The notes beneath the pieces were generated by a model. That model was not told where the DNA came from, did no database searches, and saw only the letters and a list, made by a program, of their open reading frames with translations. Made by a program: the position numbers and the translations under genes. Below, in pieces: positions 43,367 through 52,778 of a DNA stretch of 64,000 nucleotides (its first letter is position 1; every line of letters begins with the position of its first letter). Origin of the DNA: Cronobacter sakazakii (lineage in GTDB: Bacteria; Pseudomonadota; Gammaproteobacteria; Enterobacterales; Enterobacteriaceae); NCBI RefSeq assembly GCF_000982825.1, contig NZ_CP011047.1, positions 2,418,001 through 2,482,000 on the forward strand. Direction: 5' to 3'.

Positions 43367-45172
43367 TCAGCGCCGTGCTTCTGGCAGCGTGGCGGCTTTA
43401 TTGACGTCATACCACCACGTATCAAAGCCAATCGTGTAGAGCGGGCTGGTGGCGGGGCGCGAGAATTTGTTCCACATCGCCACGCGATCCGCGGCGGCAT
43501 ACCACATCGGGATCATGTAATAGTTCCAGGTCAGCACACGGTCGAGCGCACGGCCGAGCGGCAGCAGCTTCTGCTGATTGCCCTGGTTGGCGATAATCTG
43601 CGCTATCAGTTTATCCACCGCCGGGTTCTGCACGCCGGGAGTGTTCCATGAAGAATCGATATAGTCTGACGCCCAGCTTATCTGCAATCCGGTATCGGGC
43701 CAGGGCGACGCGCGATAGAGCGTCGGCATCATGTCGAAATCGCGTTTGCGCAGTCGGTTGGTAAGCTGCGAATTATCCACCTGACGAATGGTCATCGTAA
43801 TGCCCAGCCGCGTCAGACTATGCTGGAAGGGTAACACCCACTGGTTATTGCCCTCCGAGCCCAGCAGCAGTTCAAACGTAAACGGTTTGCCGGTTTCGCG
43901 GTTCACCAGCTTGTTATTTTTAAGCTCCCAGCCCGCGTCTTTCAGCAGCGCCAGCGCTTTGAGGAGATTCTCTCTGTCAAAGCCGTCGCCGCGCGACACC
44001 GGGGGCTCGTAGATGCGGGTAAAGACTTCAGGCGGCACCTCTTTTTTAAGCGGTGCCAGCAGGGTGAGCTCGTCGGCGTCAGGATAGTGGCGCGCGGCGT
44101 ATTCGGTATTCAGAAAATAGCTGTTCGGGCGTCGCCAGGCTTTATAGAACAACACCTTATTCATCCACTCGAAATCGAAGGCGAGCGAAATCGCCTCGCG
44201 CACGCGCCGGTCGGCGAAGAAAGGACGCTGAATATTGAACGCCAGCCAGCGTGCGTCCTGCGCGGTGGTTTTTTCAAACTCGTCCTTGACGATATAGCCG
44301 CGGTCAAAATTACTGCCGGTATAGCGCGTCGCCCAGTTTTTCGGGCTGCTTTCCGGGCGGAAGTCATACGCGCCCGCTTTAAACGCCTCAAAAGCGACGT
44401 TGTCATCGAGATAGTAGTCGTAACGGATGGTGTCGAAATTCCAGCGGCCGCGGTTCACGGGCAGGTTAGCGGCCCAGTAATCCTTCACGCGAGAGTAGAC
44501 GATGTATTGCCCCATACGCCACTGGGTAGCGCGATAAGGGCCGTTCGCGAGCGGCGGCGCAGAGAGCGGATCGCTAAGCTTATGGTCGCGCCAGAACTTC
44601 TCCGGCATCACCGGCAGCGTCAGCAGACCGAGCATATTTTCTTTACCAGGCTGCCCGAGCTCGATTCGCACGGTCAGTGGTGCGATGGCCTTTATCGTCG
44701 TGCCTTTGTAGTAAAGCCGGAACTGCGGCACGCCTTCGGTCATAAATTTCTGAAAGGTGTAGGCGACATCTTTTGCGGTAATCGGCGAGCCGTCGTGGTT
44801 GCGCGCCTGCGGGTTTATCGTCACCTCTGCCCAGGAAAAGTCGTCCGGGTAGCGGATCATCTCGGCAATCAGCGGGTAGTAGCTGCCCGGCTCGTCGTCG
44901 GAACTGGTAAACAGTGAATCGTAGAGCGCTTCGGTGCGAACGCCGGGGTTGCCGCGCAGCGCGTAGCGGTTGAAGTTATCAAACGTGCCGATGGCGGCAA
45001 GCGTGATGCTGCCGCCTTTCGGGGCCGCCGGGTTGACGTAATCGAAATGGTTAAAGTTAACGACATATTTCGGTTCCCCGAGCACCGCCAGGGAGTAACT
45101 TTCATGAATGGTCTGCGCCTGACAAACAGCGCTGAACATCAGAACGAGCAAAACGAACGCGCGTGCAATCAT
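43367..45172 (-). CDS. yejA: Periplasmic peptide-binding protein YejA
   Basis: Solute-binding protein (SBP family 5) that delivers oligopeptides, including microcin C, to YejBE. 601 residues from the ATG at 45172 (604 in E. coli); upstream in-frame sequence is not homologous. Signal peptide to about residue 19 (VCQA/QT). Conserved NFNHFDYVNPAAPKGG and the hinge segment WLAFNIQRPFF. First gene of the yejABEF operon. Confidence 0.95.
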   Translation of the reverse strand: MIARAFVLLVLMFSAVCQAQTIHESYSLAVLGEPKYVVNFNHFDYVNPAAPKGGSITLAAIGTFDNFNRYALRGNPGVRTEALYDSLFTSSDDEPGSYYPLIAEMIRYPDDFSWAEVTINPQARNHDGSPITAKDVAYTFQKFMTEGVPQFRLYYKGTTIKAIAPLTVRIELGQPGKENMLGLLTLPVMPEKFWRDHKLSDPLSAPPLANGPYRATQWRMGQYIVYSRVKDYWAANLPVNRGRWNFDTIRYDYYLDDNVAFEAFKAGAYDFRPESSPKNWATRYTGSNFDRGYIVKDEFEKTTAQDARWLAFNIQRPFFADRRVREAISLAFDFEWMNKVLFYKAWRRPNSYFLNTEYAARHYPDADELTLLAPLKKEVPPEVFTRIYEPPVSRGDGFDRENLLKALALLKDAGWELKNNKLVNRETGKPFTFELLLGSEGNNQWVLPFQHSLTRLGITMTIRQVDNSQLTNRLRKRDFDMMPTLYRASPWPDTGLQISWASDYIDSSWNTPGVQNPAVDKLIAQIIANQGNQQKLLPLGRALDRVLTWNYYMIPMWYAAADRVAMWNKFSRPATSPLYTIGFDTWWYDVNKAATLPEARR

Positions 45173-45267
45173 TGAGGTGGTATGTCCTTCTCCGGGGCCT
45201 GAACGGGCGCGGTAACAGCATGGCTGCATAATAAGGGAGCCGCGCGCGATTGTGAAATAGCCCCGCG

Positions 45268-46830
45268 TTATGCGTCGGCTTCTTTCATGCTGGCAGGCAG
45301 ATCGGCGGCACGCATCGGGCGACTGAAATAGTAGCCCTGTAAGAAGTTCACACCACGCACGGTCAGCCATTTCGCCTGCTCCTGCGTCTCCACGCCCTCG
45401 GCAACTGTCGCCATATTCAGGCGTTTCGCAAGGCTGATGACGGCATCCAGTACCGGCGAGGTGATCGTTTCGGTGCCGATCGCATTCACAAACCCCCGAT
45501 CGATCTTCAGGTAATCCAGCGTGAAGCGCTCAAGGTAGATAAGCGCGCTGTGGCCCGTGCCAAAGTCATCGACCGCGATTTCATAGCCTTGCTCATGCAG
45601 CCACTGAAAAAGATCCAGCGCTTCTTCCTCGCGGATCATGTCGCGCTCGGTTATCTCAAATACCAGCTGGAAATAATCCGGCGGCAGCGAGGCGCGCAAC
45701 TTCTGAATATCCATTTTGAATTGCTCGGAATGAAGATGACCGGGCGCAATATTAATACCGAGCTTGGCACCAGGCGGTAGCGTCTGTTGCAGGCGCGGTA
45801 CATCCTGGGCGATGAGCCTGAACAGGTGGCGGGTTAAGGGAACGATAAGTCCCTGGGCCTCGGCGAAATTAATAAACGCGTCCGGCGGTATCATGCCCGC
45901 GCTCGGGTGTTCCCAGCGCATCAGCGCCTCGACGCCGCGGATCTGACGCGTGGCGGCGTCCACCACCGGCTGGTAAACCACGAAAAACTGATTGCGCTTG
46001 ATGGCGCTGACGATCTCTCGGCCCGATCGTGCGCGCAGCGCCAGCAGGATCACCGTCAGTGTGCCACCCAGCAGGCCAATTAATAAACCGAGCAGCAGTG
46101 CCAGATGGCGGTCTTCGGCGGGCATGGTGTCGCCATAGAGATAAAGCTTCAGCGGATAACCCTGCACGCTTTCACTACGCAGCGGTGAGGCGGGCAGTTC
46201 ATCTGGCGTCATGACCTTGCCGGAAAATGTGGTCAGCGCCCTGTCTTTCGCTACCAGAGCCAGCCCGTTGAGATCGTTCTGGCGCGCGGTGTAGACCAGA
46301 TACGGCGTGAGATTCACGTTAAGCGTAGTAACGATCCCGCGACCTTCCATCAACGGATTGCCGAACCACATCACAATGGACGGTTTATCGGGCATCATTG
46401 GCGTGCCCGGAATAATGCTGATATCAACCGTTTTATGAGTGTCGATATCCGGAGCGAGATTGCGAAGCGGCAGGTGAAGCTTGCCGGTGGCGGAAGAGCA
46501 ATAGGCCGCGCCGTCTCTGACCAGTAAAAAAGCGCGCACGTTGAGGTTAAACGCCGCACGCGAAGTAAGCTCAGACGACACGGTGCCGCATTCCGCAAGG
46601 GTGAGCGGTTGCAGCGCGTCGGCGGAGGATTTCAGCTGGGCAAAATACGTATTGAGATAGTGATGAATATCCCGCGCCAGCATATCGTACTGATTCTCAC
46701 GCTGCTGATGCAGCCAGCCGCGGGCAGCGATCGTGATAATCAACGCCAGGGCCAGGCCTGTCGCAATACCGACCAGAATAATTTTACGGGGCGTGGACAG
46801 TGTTGATGCAAAAGGCGGACTGGATAACAT
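45268..46830 (-). CDS. pdeN: c-di-GMP phosphodiesterase PdeN (Rtn), CSS-EAL protein
   Basis: Membrane phosphodiesterase lowering c-di-GMP. 520 residues from the ATG at 46830 (518 in E. coli); an upstream TTG frame is less likely. TM1 (about 18-38), periplasmic CSS domain with a conserved Cys and the YCSSATG motif, TM2 (about 230-252), EAL domain (about 265-510). Catalytic set is complete: EALMRW, NIAPG, EITERD, DDFGTGHS, DYLKIDRGF and VAEGVET, so it should be active. In the family, periplasmic disulfide state controls activity. Downstream (same strand) lies yejA. Confidence 0.94.
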   Translation of the reverse strand: MLSSPPFASTLSTPRKIILVGIATGLALALIITIAARGWLHQQRENQYDMLARDIHHYLNTYFAQLKSSADALQPLTLAECGTVSSELTSRAAFNLNVRAFLLVRDGAAYCSSATGKLHLPLRNLAPDIDTHKTVDISIIPGTPMMPDKPSIVMWFGNPLMEGRGIVTTLNVNLTPYLVYTARQNDLNGLALVAKDRALTTFSGKVMTPDELPASPLRSESVQGYPLKLYLYGDTMPAEDRHLALLLGLLIGLLGGTLTVILLALRARSGREIVSAIKRNQFFVVYQPVVDAATRQIRGVEALMRWEHPSAGMIPPDAFINFAEAQGLIVPLTRHLFRLIAQDVPRLQQTLPPGAKLGINIAPGHLHSEQFKMDIQKLRASLPPDYFQLVFEITERDMIREEEALDLFQWLHEQGYEIAVDDFGTGHSALIYLERFTLDYLKIDRGFVNAIGTETITSPVLDAVISLAKRLNMATVAEGVETQEQAKWLTVRGVNFLQGYYFSRPMRAADLPASMKEADA

Positions 46831-46931
46831 CCTTTTTAGTTCCTGTGCGAGCAACTGGCGTGAAACCAGCTTAACAGAAATCCCGCCTGAGGTGAGGGGT
46901 TACAGAAGCGGCAAGAACAGAGGCACAGACG

Positions 46932-46961
46932 AAAAAAACGCTGCATCAGCAGCGTTTTTTT
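46932..46961. terminator. Terminator downstream of mepS
   Basis: AAAAAACGCTGC / GCAGCGTTTTTT stem with a short loop; U-tracts on both strands. It serves mepS (stop at 47000, minus strand). Confidence 0.9.
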
Positions 46962-46999
46962 ATTCAGCAAGGACGATCAAGGGAAATCGTCATACCGGA

Positions 47000-47569
47000 T
47001 TAACTACGGCTCAGTACGCGGCGCGCTTCGTTATAGCGCTTCTTCCAGTACGGTTCGTCCATATTGGAAATCATGACACCACTGCGCGTGGACGCATGCA
47101 CAAACTGATTGTTGCCGATGTAAATGCCGACATGGCGGCCGGTAGATCCAGCGCGGAACAGCACCAGATCGCCGGAGCGCAACCGGGTACGATCGACCGG
47201 TTTGCCCATTTCCTGCTGCTCATATGTAGAGCGCGGGAGTTCTAAACCAAACTGTTCACGGAAAGTACGCTGCACAAAGCCGGAACAATCGATGCCGGTT
47301 TTAGTGCTGCCGCCGAGGCGATAGCGCACGCCTTTCCAGTCAGCGTATTGATCCATAATGCGGGATTTCACATCCAGCGTACGGACCATCTGTTCGAATT
47401 CATCCTGAGAGGCTTGCAGTAACAGCCCGTCGTTTTCACCTACTGCATGCGTCTCAGAATGCATGTTTTTTGCGGTATTGGTGGAGCTACATGCTGAAAG
47501 CAAAACTGCCACAGCGACTGCGGGAATGGCCCGCATGATATATCTCAGGATTGGTTGAGATTTGACCAT
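47000..47569 (-). CDS. mepS: Murein DD-endopeptidase MepS (Spr), lipoprotein
   Basis: Outer-membrane lipoprotein that cuts D-Ala-mDAP cross-links to let peptidoglycan expand; levels are set by NlpI-Prc proteolysis. It has 189 residues (188 in E. coli). Signal peptide with lipobox LSAC (Cys27). NlpC/P60 domain: nucleophile Cys95 in GIDCSGFV, His in GRHVGIYIG and third residue in FVHAST. ATG 47569. Divergent promoters are absent; it is transcribed alone with a long leader region upstream. Confidence 0.96.
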   Translation of the reverse strand: MVKSQPILRYIMRAIPAVAVAVLLSACSSTNTAKNMHSETHAVGENDGLLLQASQDEFEQMVRTLDVKSRIMDQYADWKGVRYRLGGSTKTGIDCSGFVQRTFREQFGLELPRSTYEQQEMGKPVDRTRLRSGDLVLFRAGSTGRHVGIYIGNNQFVHASTRSGVMISNMDEPYWKKRYNEARRVLSRS

Positions 47570-47940
47570 TATGTTTGTTTTCCCTTGAAGTCCTTAACGA
47601 TAAAAATCGTTATAAAAAATGCTAAACGTGCCGAGACTAATGAGCTCTGGGGGGTAAGACAATTCCTGGTGAGCTAAATTGTGTGGTAGGCCACACTTTT
47701 TATTTGCATTACCAATAAATGCCCTTAAACCGCAAAACGCTCCCGAGATTACCTGAACAAACCCCATATGGCGAGTGGTTTTATTTATTTTTTTATAAGA
47801 AATTGTAATGCCCGGTATACCAGTGGCAAAGAAAGGATAAGGACTCACGATTTGTCGTAAAAATAGACAACCTATTCATTTTTATGACGAATATATGAAA
47901 GTCTTGCGAAAGGCGTTCGGGAAGGTGTGTCTATAAAATA
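47570..47940. other. Intergenic region upstream of mepS
   Basis: About 370 bp, AT-rich, without a convincing gene. It should hold the mepS promoter. Nothing else recognised. Confidence 0.5.
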
Positions 47941-47966
47941 AACAGGGACCCTTAACGATCCCTGTT
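47941..47966 (-). terminator. lpxT terminator
   Basis: AACAGGGA / TCCCTGTT stem with a 10-base loop. On the minus strand TTTATTTTATAG follows. It lies 30 bp after the stop at 47996. Confidence 0.75.
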
Positions 47967-47995
47967 GAACATACTTTTAAAGTATTTATTAATTG

Positions 47996-48703
47996 TTATG
48001 AATTTGTTGTTTTTTTACCAGGCAGATGATTATTAAGCCAGGTAATTATTTTATCGCTAAGCGGCGTCAATAAAATCCACGGAAGACCAATAAAAACGAT
48101 TGACAAAGAGCCAACGGCGATATCGGTAAACCAGTGCGCGCCAATCATCATGCGCGGGAGCGCGAAAACGCAGAATATCAGCAGGCCAAGCCCGAAAGCT
48201 TTAGCGCCGAAATAACGCCACATAAAACCCGCAAATATTAAAAGCATCATGCCGTGATCGCCCGGAAAACTGTCGGTCGAGGCGTCTTTGGTGGAGATCC
48301 CCACCATTTTGCCCACGCGCAGGCTGTCTTCAAAAGTCAGCGTCGGGCTCGGGCGCGACACCGGCAGCAGATGCCCAAGCTGGTTCAGCACCACCGCAGA
48401 AAGCAGCATCACAATGCCCATAATAATGATGTGGCGGCGGCCAGGCGGGGTGGCCTTGCGCCAGTACCAGAGCAGCAGCAGGCCCATCGCCAGCAGCGAG
48501 CAGCCGTCAAAGGCGCGATTATTCGTTATCGCCAGAAACCATAAAAAGCTGTGGCTGGTGGCGGCCAGGTGATTGAAAAAGTGGAAAATCCCGGCATCAA
48601 GGGTAAACCAGAATCCGGTCTGCGCCGGCGGATACCAGGAAAGAAAAAGGACGGCACCTGCCAGATTAAGCAGCAGGATCGCGGGGAAACGGGAAGTCAT
48701 CAT
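47996..48703 (-). CDS. lpxT: Lipid A 1-diphosphate synthase LpxT (YeiU)
   Basis: Inner-membrane PAP2 enzyme that transfers phosphate from undecaprenyl pyrophosphate to lipid A, making the 1-diphosphate form. 235 residues from the ATG at 48703 (MMTSRFPAILLLN); a GTG at 48721 or ATG at 48700 are alternatives and none has a clear RBS. Six membrane helices. PAP2 motifs: SRPSPTLTF (variant of the first), SFPGDHGMM and the histidine-containing MIGAHWFTDI. It lies 30 bp after yeiR. Confidence 0.93.
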   Translation of the reverse strand: MMTSRFPAILLLNLAGAVLFLSWYPPAQTGFWFTLDAGIFHFFNHLAATSHSFLWFLAITNNRAFDGCSLLAMGLLLLWYWRKATPPGRRHIIIMGIVMLLSAVVLNQLGHLLPVSRPSPTLTFEDSLRVGKMVGISTKDASTDSFPGDHGMMLLIFAGFMWRYFGAKAFGLGLLIFCVFALPRMMIGAHWFTDIAVGSLSIVFIGLPWILLTPLSDKIITWLNNHLPGKKTTNS

Positions 48704-48733
48704 GGGCGTCTGAAGTTTCACAAAAGGGTAACG

Positions 48734-49720
48734 TTAAAGCGAGGTGTCTAAACGAAGCTTCAACAGAGCGGACTGAAGCGCGTTCCAGTCCGTTTCCGAA
48801 GCGGTAATCAGCTCAATGCGGCTGTCCGGCGGCGGCGCGCTCTGGGTTTCGATATGAAAATCCTGCCCCTGGCGGTTAATACGCACCAGCCCTTCAGGAA
48901 TGCGCAGCACGCCTTTTACGCGCTCAGCCGGTGCCAGCCGCGCCCACTCCAGTATGCCGATAGTATCGAACACCGTATCGGCATCGAAAATCCAGCCGCA
49001 GGCGTGATGCCCCTGACCGCTGTTAAGACTACGACGCCAGCGCTGATTGCCCGGCAGGCTCAGCGCGGCCAGTCCGCTGCGTGTGGCATGTGAATGTGCA
49101 TGATGCGCGCTGGCGGGCAGCTCGCGCAGGTTAAGACGCGGCTTATCAAGCAACGCCGGGTCGATTTCACCCTGGGTCGCGAACACCAGTTCCCGGTCGG
49201 CGGCGTATTCGTCGCGCCAGGCGTTCAGCGCCGCAAGGCTTGCCGCATCGCTGCGATCCTGTTTATTGGCAACGATAATATCTGCCGCCGCCAGCTGGTC
49301 GCGGAAATTGTCATTGGCGACATATTTTTCATCCAGCAACTGACGCGGGTCGAGCAGGCAAAGCGTGGCGCGCAGATCAATGTAGGGTTCATAGACCGCT
49401 GAGGTCAGCATATCGAGGATCTGCTTCGGATGGCCAAGTCCGGTCGGTTCAATCAGCAGGCGATCGGGTTTTCCCTGGCGCAGCAGGGTATTCAATCCAA
49501 CCTGCATCGGCAGGCCGTTAACGCAGCACATGCAGCCGCCGGGGATCTCTTTTAACAGCGCGCCGCTGTCAGCCATCAGCGCGCCGTCGATGCCGACTTC
49601 GCCAAATTCATTGACTAGGACGGCCCACTTTTCCGCAGGATCTTTATGGGCCAGCAGATGACGGATCGTGGTGGTTTTTCCGCTGCCAAGAAAACCGGTT
49701 ATGAGACTGGTACGGGTCAC
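48734..49720 (-). CDS. yeiR: Zinc-binding GTPase YeiR (COG0523)
   Basis: 328 residues as in E. coli. P-loop GTPase of the CobW/COG0523 metallochaperone family; E. coli YeiR binds zinc and hydrolyses GTP. Walker A GFLGSGKTT near the N-terminus, metal motif GGCMCC (CxCC), and NKQD for guanine recognition. A His-rich stretch (HHAHSHATRSG) sits before the CobW C-terminal domain. ATG 49720. Confidence 0.95.
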   Translation of the reverse strand: MTRTSLITGFLGSGKTTTIRHLLAHKDPAEKWAVLVNEFGEVGIDGALMADSGALLKEIPGGCMCCVNGLPMQVGLNTLLRQGKPDRLLIEPTGLGHPKQILDMLTSAVYEPYIDLRATLCLLDPRQLLDEKYVANDNFRDQLAAADIIVANKQDRSDAASLAALNAWRDEYAADRELVFATQGEIDPALLDKPRLNLRELPASAHHAHSHATRSGLAALSLPGNQRWRRSLNSGQGHHACGWIFDADTVFDTIGILEWARLAPAERVKGVLRIPEGLVRINRQGQDFHIETQSAPPPDSRIELITASETDWNALQSALLKLRLDTSL

Positions 49721-49800
49721 GTGCGCTCCTGATAAATATCTGACGGGAATAAATCATCAGGCGACATTCTGGATAAAAATAATGGGCATGAGAAGAGAAA

Positions 49801-49829
49801 ACGCGGACGGGCAGGCGCGCGTCCGCGTT
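49801..49829 (-). terminator. yeiQ terminator
   Basis: ACGCGGAC / GTCCGCGT stem. On the minus strand TTTTCTC follows. It lies 22 bp after the yeiQ stop at 49851. Confidence 0.7.
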
Positions 49830-49850
49830 AAAAGCATTCAGGGTTAAAAA

Positions 49851-51317
49851 TCAGCGGCGTGCGAGCCGGGCAACCGCCTCTTTCGCGCCCAGACGGCACA
49901 GCGACTGCCAGGCGGCATTCAGCGTATGAATAAACAGCGGATGCTGCGGCAGATCTTCACCGAAGACTTCTTTGAGCGTCAGCAGCGCGCCGACGCGTTC
50001 ATCTTCGCTGCTTGATTGCACCAGCGCCGCGATTTTTTCAGCGAGCGGGTCGCGCACGTCGACAGGCTGGCCGCGGTCATCCACGCCGCTGACGTAGCGC
50101 ATCCAGCCCGCCACGCCAAGCGCCAGCAGCGACCATTCGCCCCCGTGCTGCAAATGCCAGCGCACCGAATCGAGCATACGCTGGGGCAATTTCTGGCTAC
50201 CGTCCATGGCAATTTGCCAGGTGCGGTGCTTCAGCGCCGGGTTGGCAAAACGCGTAATCAGGCTGTCGGCATAGCCGGTAAGGTCAACGCCAGTAATGCG
50301 CAGCGTCGGTGCCTGTTCGCGCAGCATCAGCTGGCGCGCCGCGTCGCGAAAGTGTGTATCGTTCATGCAGTCGCTGATGTGCGCATAGCCCGCCAGATAA
50401 CCGAGATACGCGAGAAAAGAGTGGCTGCCGTTCAGCATTCTTAACTTCATCTGCTCCCACGGCAGCACGTCATCCACCATCTGGACGCCCGCGTCTTCCC
50501 AGGCGGGGCGGCCCGCGACGAAATTATCTTCAATCACCCACTGAATGAATGGCTCACAGCTGATGGCGCACGGATCGGCAACGCCGAGAGCGTCGGCAAT
50601 TTCCGCCAGCGATTCCGGCGTCGCGGCGGGCACGATGCGATCCACCATCGTGCCGGGAAACGTCACGTGGTCGGCTATCCACTGCGCAAGGGCAGGGTCA
50701 CGCTGATGCGCCATGCCGAGCACCGCTTCGCGCACCACATGGCCGTTATCAGGAATGTTATCGCAGGAGAGCACGGTAAACGGCGCGTGGCCGCGCTCGC
50801 GGCGGCGATGCAGCGCCTCAACCAGCAGACCAGGGGCAGATTGCGGCTGGTGCGGGTTTTCAAGATCGTGCGCGATGCGGCTGTTTTGCGTATCAAGCTG
50901 ACCGGTCGCCGGATCGATGCAGTAGCCTTTTTCGGTAATGGTTAATGAGACGATAGCGACCTGCGGCTCGCAGAATTTCTCAATAATCGCGTCCATCCCG
51001 TCGAGCTTCGCGTTGAGGCATTCATTTACCGCGCCAATAATAATAGCTTGATTACCGTCAGCGCCTTTTTCCAGCACGGTATAAAGATGATCCTGGGCGC
51101 GCAGCGCGCTCATCAATTCATCACCACTGAAAAGGCTTATCTCGCAGATACCCCAGTCGCCGCCGTTCAGGTTAAGCACCCGGTCGGTCAGCAGCGCCTG
51201 ATGCGCGCGGTGGAACGCGCCGAAGCCAAAATGCACGATGCGGGTTTGCAGGGCGCGGCGGTCATAAGTGGGGCGTTGGACCGAAGCAGGCAGCGTGGCG
51301 GAAGCGATATTATTCAT
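49851..51317 (-). CDS. yeiQ: Mannitol/fructuronate dehydrogenase-family oxidoreductase YeiQ
   Basis: 488-residue NAD-dependent polyol/hexuronate dehydrogenase, same length as E. coli YeiQ. N-terminal Rossmann region IVHFGFGAFHRAHQ, catalytic helical domain with KLRMLNGSHSFLAYLGYL (Lys and His of the family). The family includes UxuB (D-mannonate oxidoreductase, fructuronate reductase) and mannitol dehydrogenase. Here it is divergent from uxuA, whose enzyme uses mannonate, so fructuronate reductase activity is likely; this is inference. Substrate in K-12 is not firmly known to me. Confidence 0.9.
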   Translation of the reverse strand: MNNIASATLPASVQRPTYDRRALQTRIVHFGFGAFHRAHQALLTDRVLNLNGGDWGICEISLFSGDELMSALRAQDHLYTVLEKGADGNQAIIIGAVNECLNAKLDGMDAIIEKFCEPQVAIVSLTITEKGYCIDPATGQLDTQNSRIAHDLENPHQPQSAPGLLVEALHRRRERGHAPFTVLSCDNIPDNGHVVREAVLGMAHQRDPALAQWIADHVTFPGTMVDRIVPAATPESLAEIADALGVADPCAISCEPFIQWVIEDNFVAGRPAWEDAGVQMVDDVLPWEQMKLRMLNGSHSFLAYLGYLAGYAHISDCMNDTHFRDAARQLMLREQAPTLRITGVDLTGYADSLITRFANPALKHRTWQIAMDGSQKLPQRMLDSVRWHLQHGGEWSLLALGVAGWMRYVSGVDDRGQPVDVRDPLAEKIAALVQSSSEDERVGALLTLKEVFGEDLPQHPLFIHTLNAAWQSLCRLGAKEAVARLARR

Positions 51318-51490
51318 TTCTCACATATCCTGATAACCATTATTTAACAAAATCAGTGTAAAGTTATATGACAACAAATTGAATTGGTGTGCCGTAAATA
51401 TCCGGGGTTTGTGAGCTGGATCAATAGCGGACAGCATGTGGTTTGACGGCTTTAGGTAAACATGTATGGTAGTCATCATAGAGGTTAGTA

Positions 51491-51508
51491 ATATTGGTAT
51501 AACAACTT
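51491..51508. promoter_or_regulatory. Candidate UxuR/ExuR operator
   Basis: ATATTGGTATAACAACTT contains TTGGTATAACAA, one mismatch from the ideal TTGGTATACCAA core bound by the hexuronate repressors UxuR and ExuR. It lies between yeiQ and uxuA, just before the uxuA RBS. A weaker half-like site AATTGGTGTGCC is at about 51383. No uxuR gene is in the window. Confidence 0.6.
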
Positions 51509-51523
51509 TTTAAGGAGAGGGAG

Positions 51524-52714
51524 ATGGAACAAACCTGGCGTTGGTATGGGCCGAACGATCCGGTTTCGCTGGACGACATCAGACAGGCCGGAGCGACCGG
51601 CATCGTCACTGCGCTGCACCATATTCCCAACGGCGAAGTCTGGCCGGTGGAGGAGATCAAAAAACGTCAGGCGGAGCTGGCGCAGAAAGGCCTGACCTGG
51701 TCGGTGGTCGAAAGCATTCCGGTGCACGAAGATATCAAAACCCATACCGGCCAGTACGATCGTTACATCGCAAGCTATCAGCAGAGCATCCGCAATCTGG
51801 CGGCCTGCGGCATCGATACCGTCTGCTACAACTTCATGCCCATCCTTGACTGGACGCGTACCGATCTGGAATACACGCTGCCGGATGGCTCAAAAGCGCT
51901 GCGTTTCGATCACATCGCCTTCGCGGCCTTTGAACTGCATATCTTAAAACGCGACGGCGCGCGTCATGATTACACCGACGATGAACAGCGCCAGGCGCAG
52001 GACTATTTCAGCGCCATGAGCGAGGCGCAAATTGAGACGCTGACGCGCAATATCATCGCCGGCCTGCCGGGCGCGGAAGAGGGCTATACGCTGGATCAGT
52101 TCCGCGCCCGCCTGAGCGAATATGACCATATCGATAAGGCCGCGCTGCGCGACAACATGGCGTATTTTCTGAAAGCGATTGTCCCGGTGGCCGAAGAAGC
52201 GGGCGTGCGTCTGGCAGTTCACCCGGACGATCCGCCGCGCCCGATCCTCGGCCTGCCGCGCATTGTCTCCACCATTGAAGATATGCAGTGGCTGAAAGAG
52301 ACCGTCGACAGCCTCTATAACGGTTTCACCATGTGTACCGGCTCATACGGCGTGCGTGCGGATAACGACCTGGTGCGGATGGTGGAAACCTTCGCCGATC
52401 GCATTCACTTCACGCATCTGCGCTCCACCTGCCGCGAGGCGAACCCAAAAACCTTCCATGAAGCCGCGCATCTGTATGGCGACGTCGATATGGTCGCGGT
52501 GGTAAAAGCGATTCTGACCGAAGAGCAACGCCGTAAAAAAGCAGGCGATCTGCGCCCGATCCCGTTCCGTCCGGATCATGGCCACCAGATGCTTGACGAT
52601 CTGCGCAAGAAAACCAACCCCGGCTATTCGGCGATTGGCCGCCTGAAAGGGCTTGCGGAAGTGCGCGGTGTGGAGCTGGCGCTGAAAAAAGTGCTGTTCC
52701 CGGATTTGCTGTAA
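51524..52714 (+). CDS. uxuA: D-mannonate dehydratase UxuA
   Basis: Converts D-mannonate to 2-keto-3-deoxygluconate in glucuronate breakdown. It has 396 residues (394 in E. coli). TIM-barrel enzyme: N-terminus MEQTWRWYGPNDPVSLDDIRQAGATGIV, metal-site segments LAVHPDDPP, TMCTGSYG and the His of HFTHLRS, and RPDHGHQM near the C-terminus. RBS AAGGAGAGGG. In K-12 uxuA sits with uxuB far away; here it lies between yeiQ and efpL, a different arrangement. Confidence 0.95.
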   Translation: MEQTWRWYGPNDPVSLDDIRQAGATGIVTALHHIPNGEVWPVEEIKKRQAELAQKGLTWSVVESIPVHEDIKTHTGQYDRYIASYQQSIRNLAACGIDTVCYNFMPILDWTRTDLEYTLPDGSKALRFDHIAFAAFELHILKRDGARHDYTDDEQRQAQDYFSAMSEAQIETLTRNIIAGLPGAEEGYTLDQFRARLSEYDHIDKAALRDNMAYFLKAIVPVAEEAGVRLAVHPDDPPRPILGLPRIVSTIEDMQWLKETVDSLYNGFTMCTGSYGVRADNDLVRMVETFADRIHFTHLRSTCREANPKTFHEAAHLYGDVDMVAVVKAILTEEQRRKKAGDLRPIPFRPDHGHQMLDDLRKKTNPGYSAIGRLKGLAEVRGVELALKKVLFPDLL

Positions 52715-52734
52715 CCGTCAGCACCGCCATAAAA

Positions 52735-52758
52735 AAAGCCCCGCACTGGCGGGGCTTT
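52735..52758. terminator. Bidirectional terminator, uxuA / efpL
   Basis: AAAGCCCCGC / GCGGGGCTTT stem with loop ACTG, with T-rich sequence on both strands. It lies 20 bp from each flanking stop codon. Confidence 0.88.
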
Positions 52759-52778
52759 GTCTTTTCTCAGGGCGGCGA

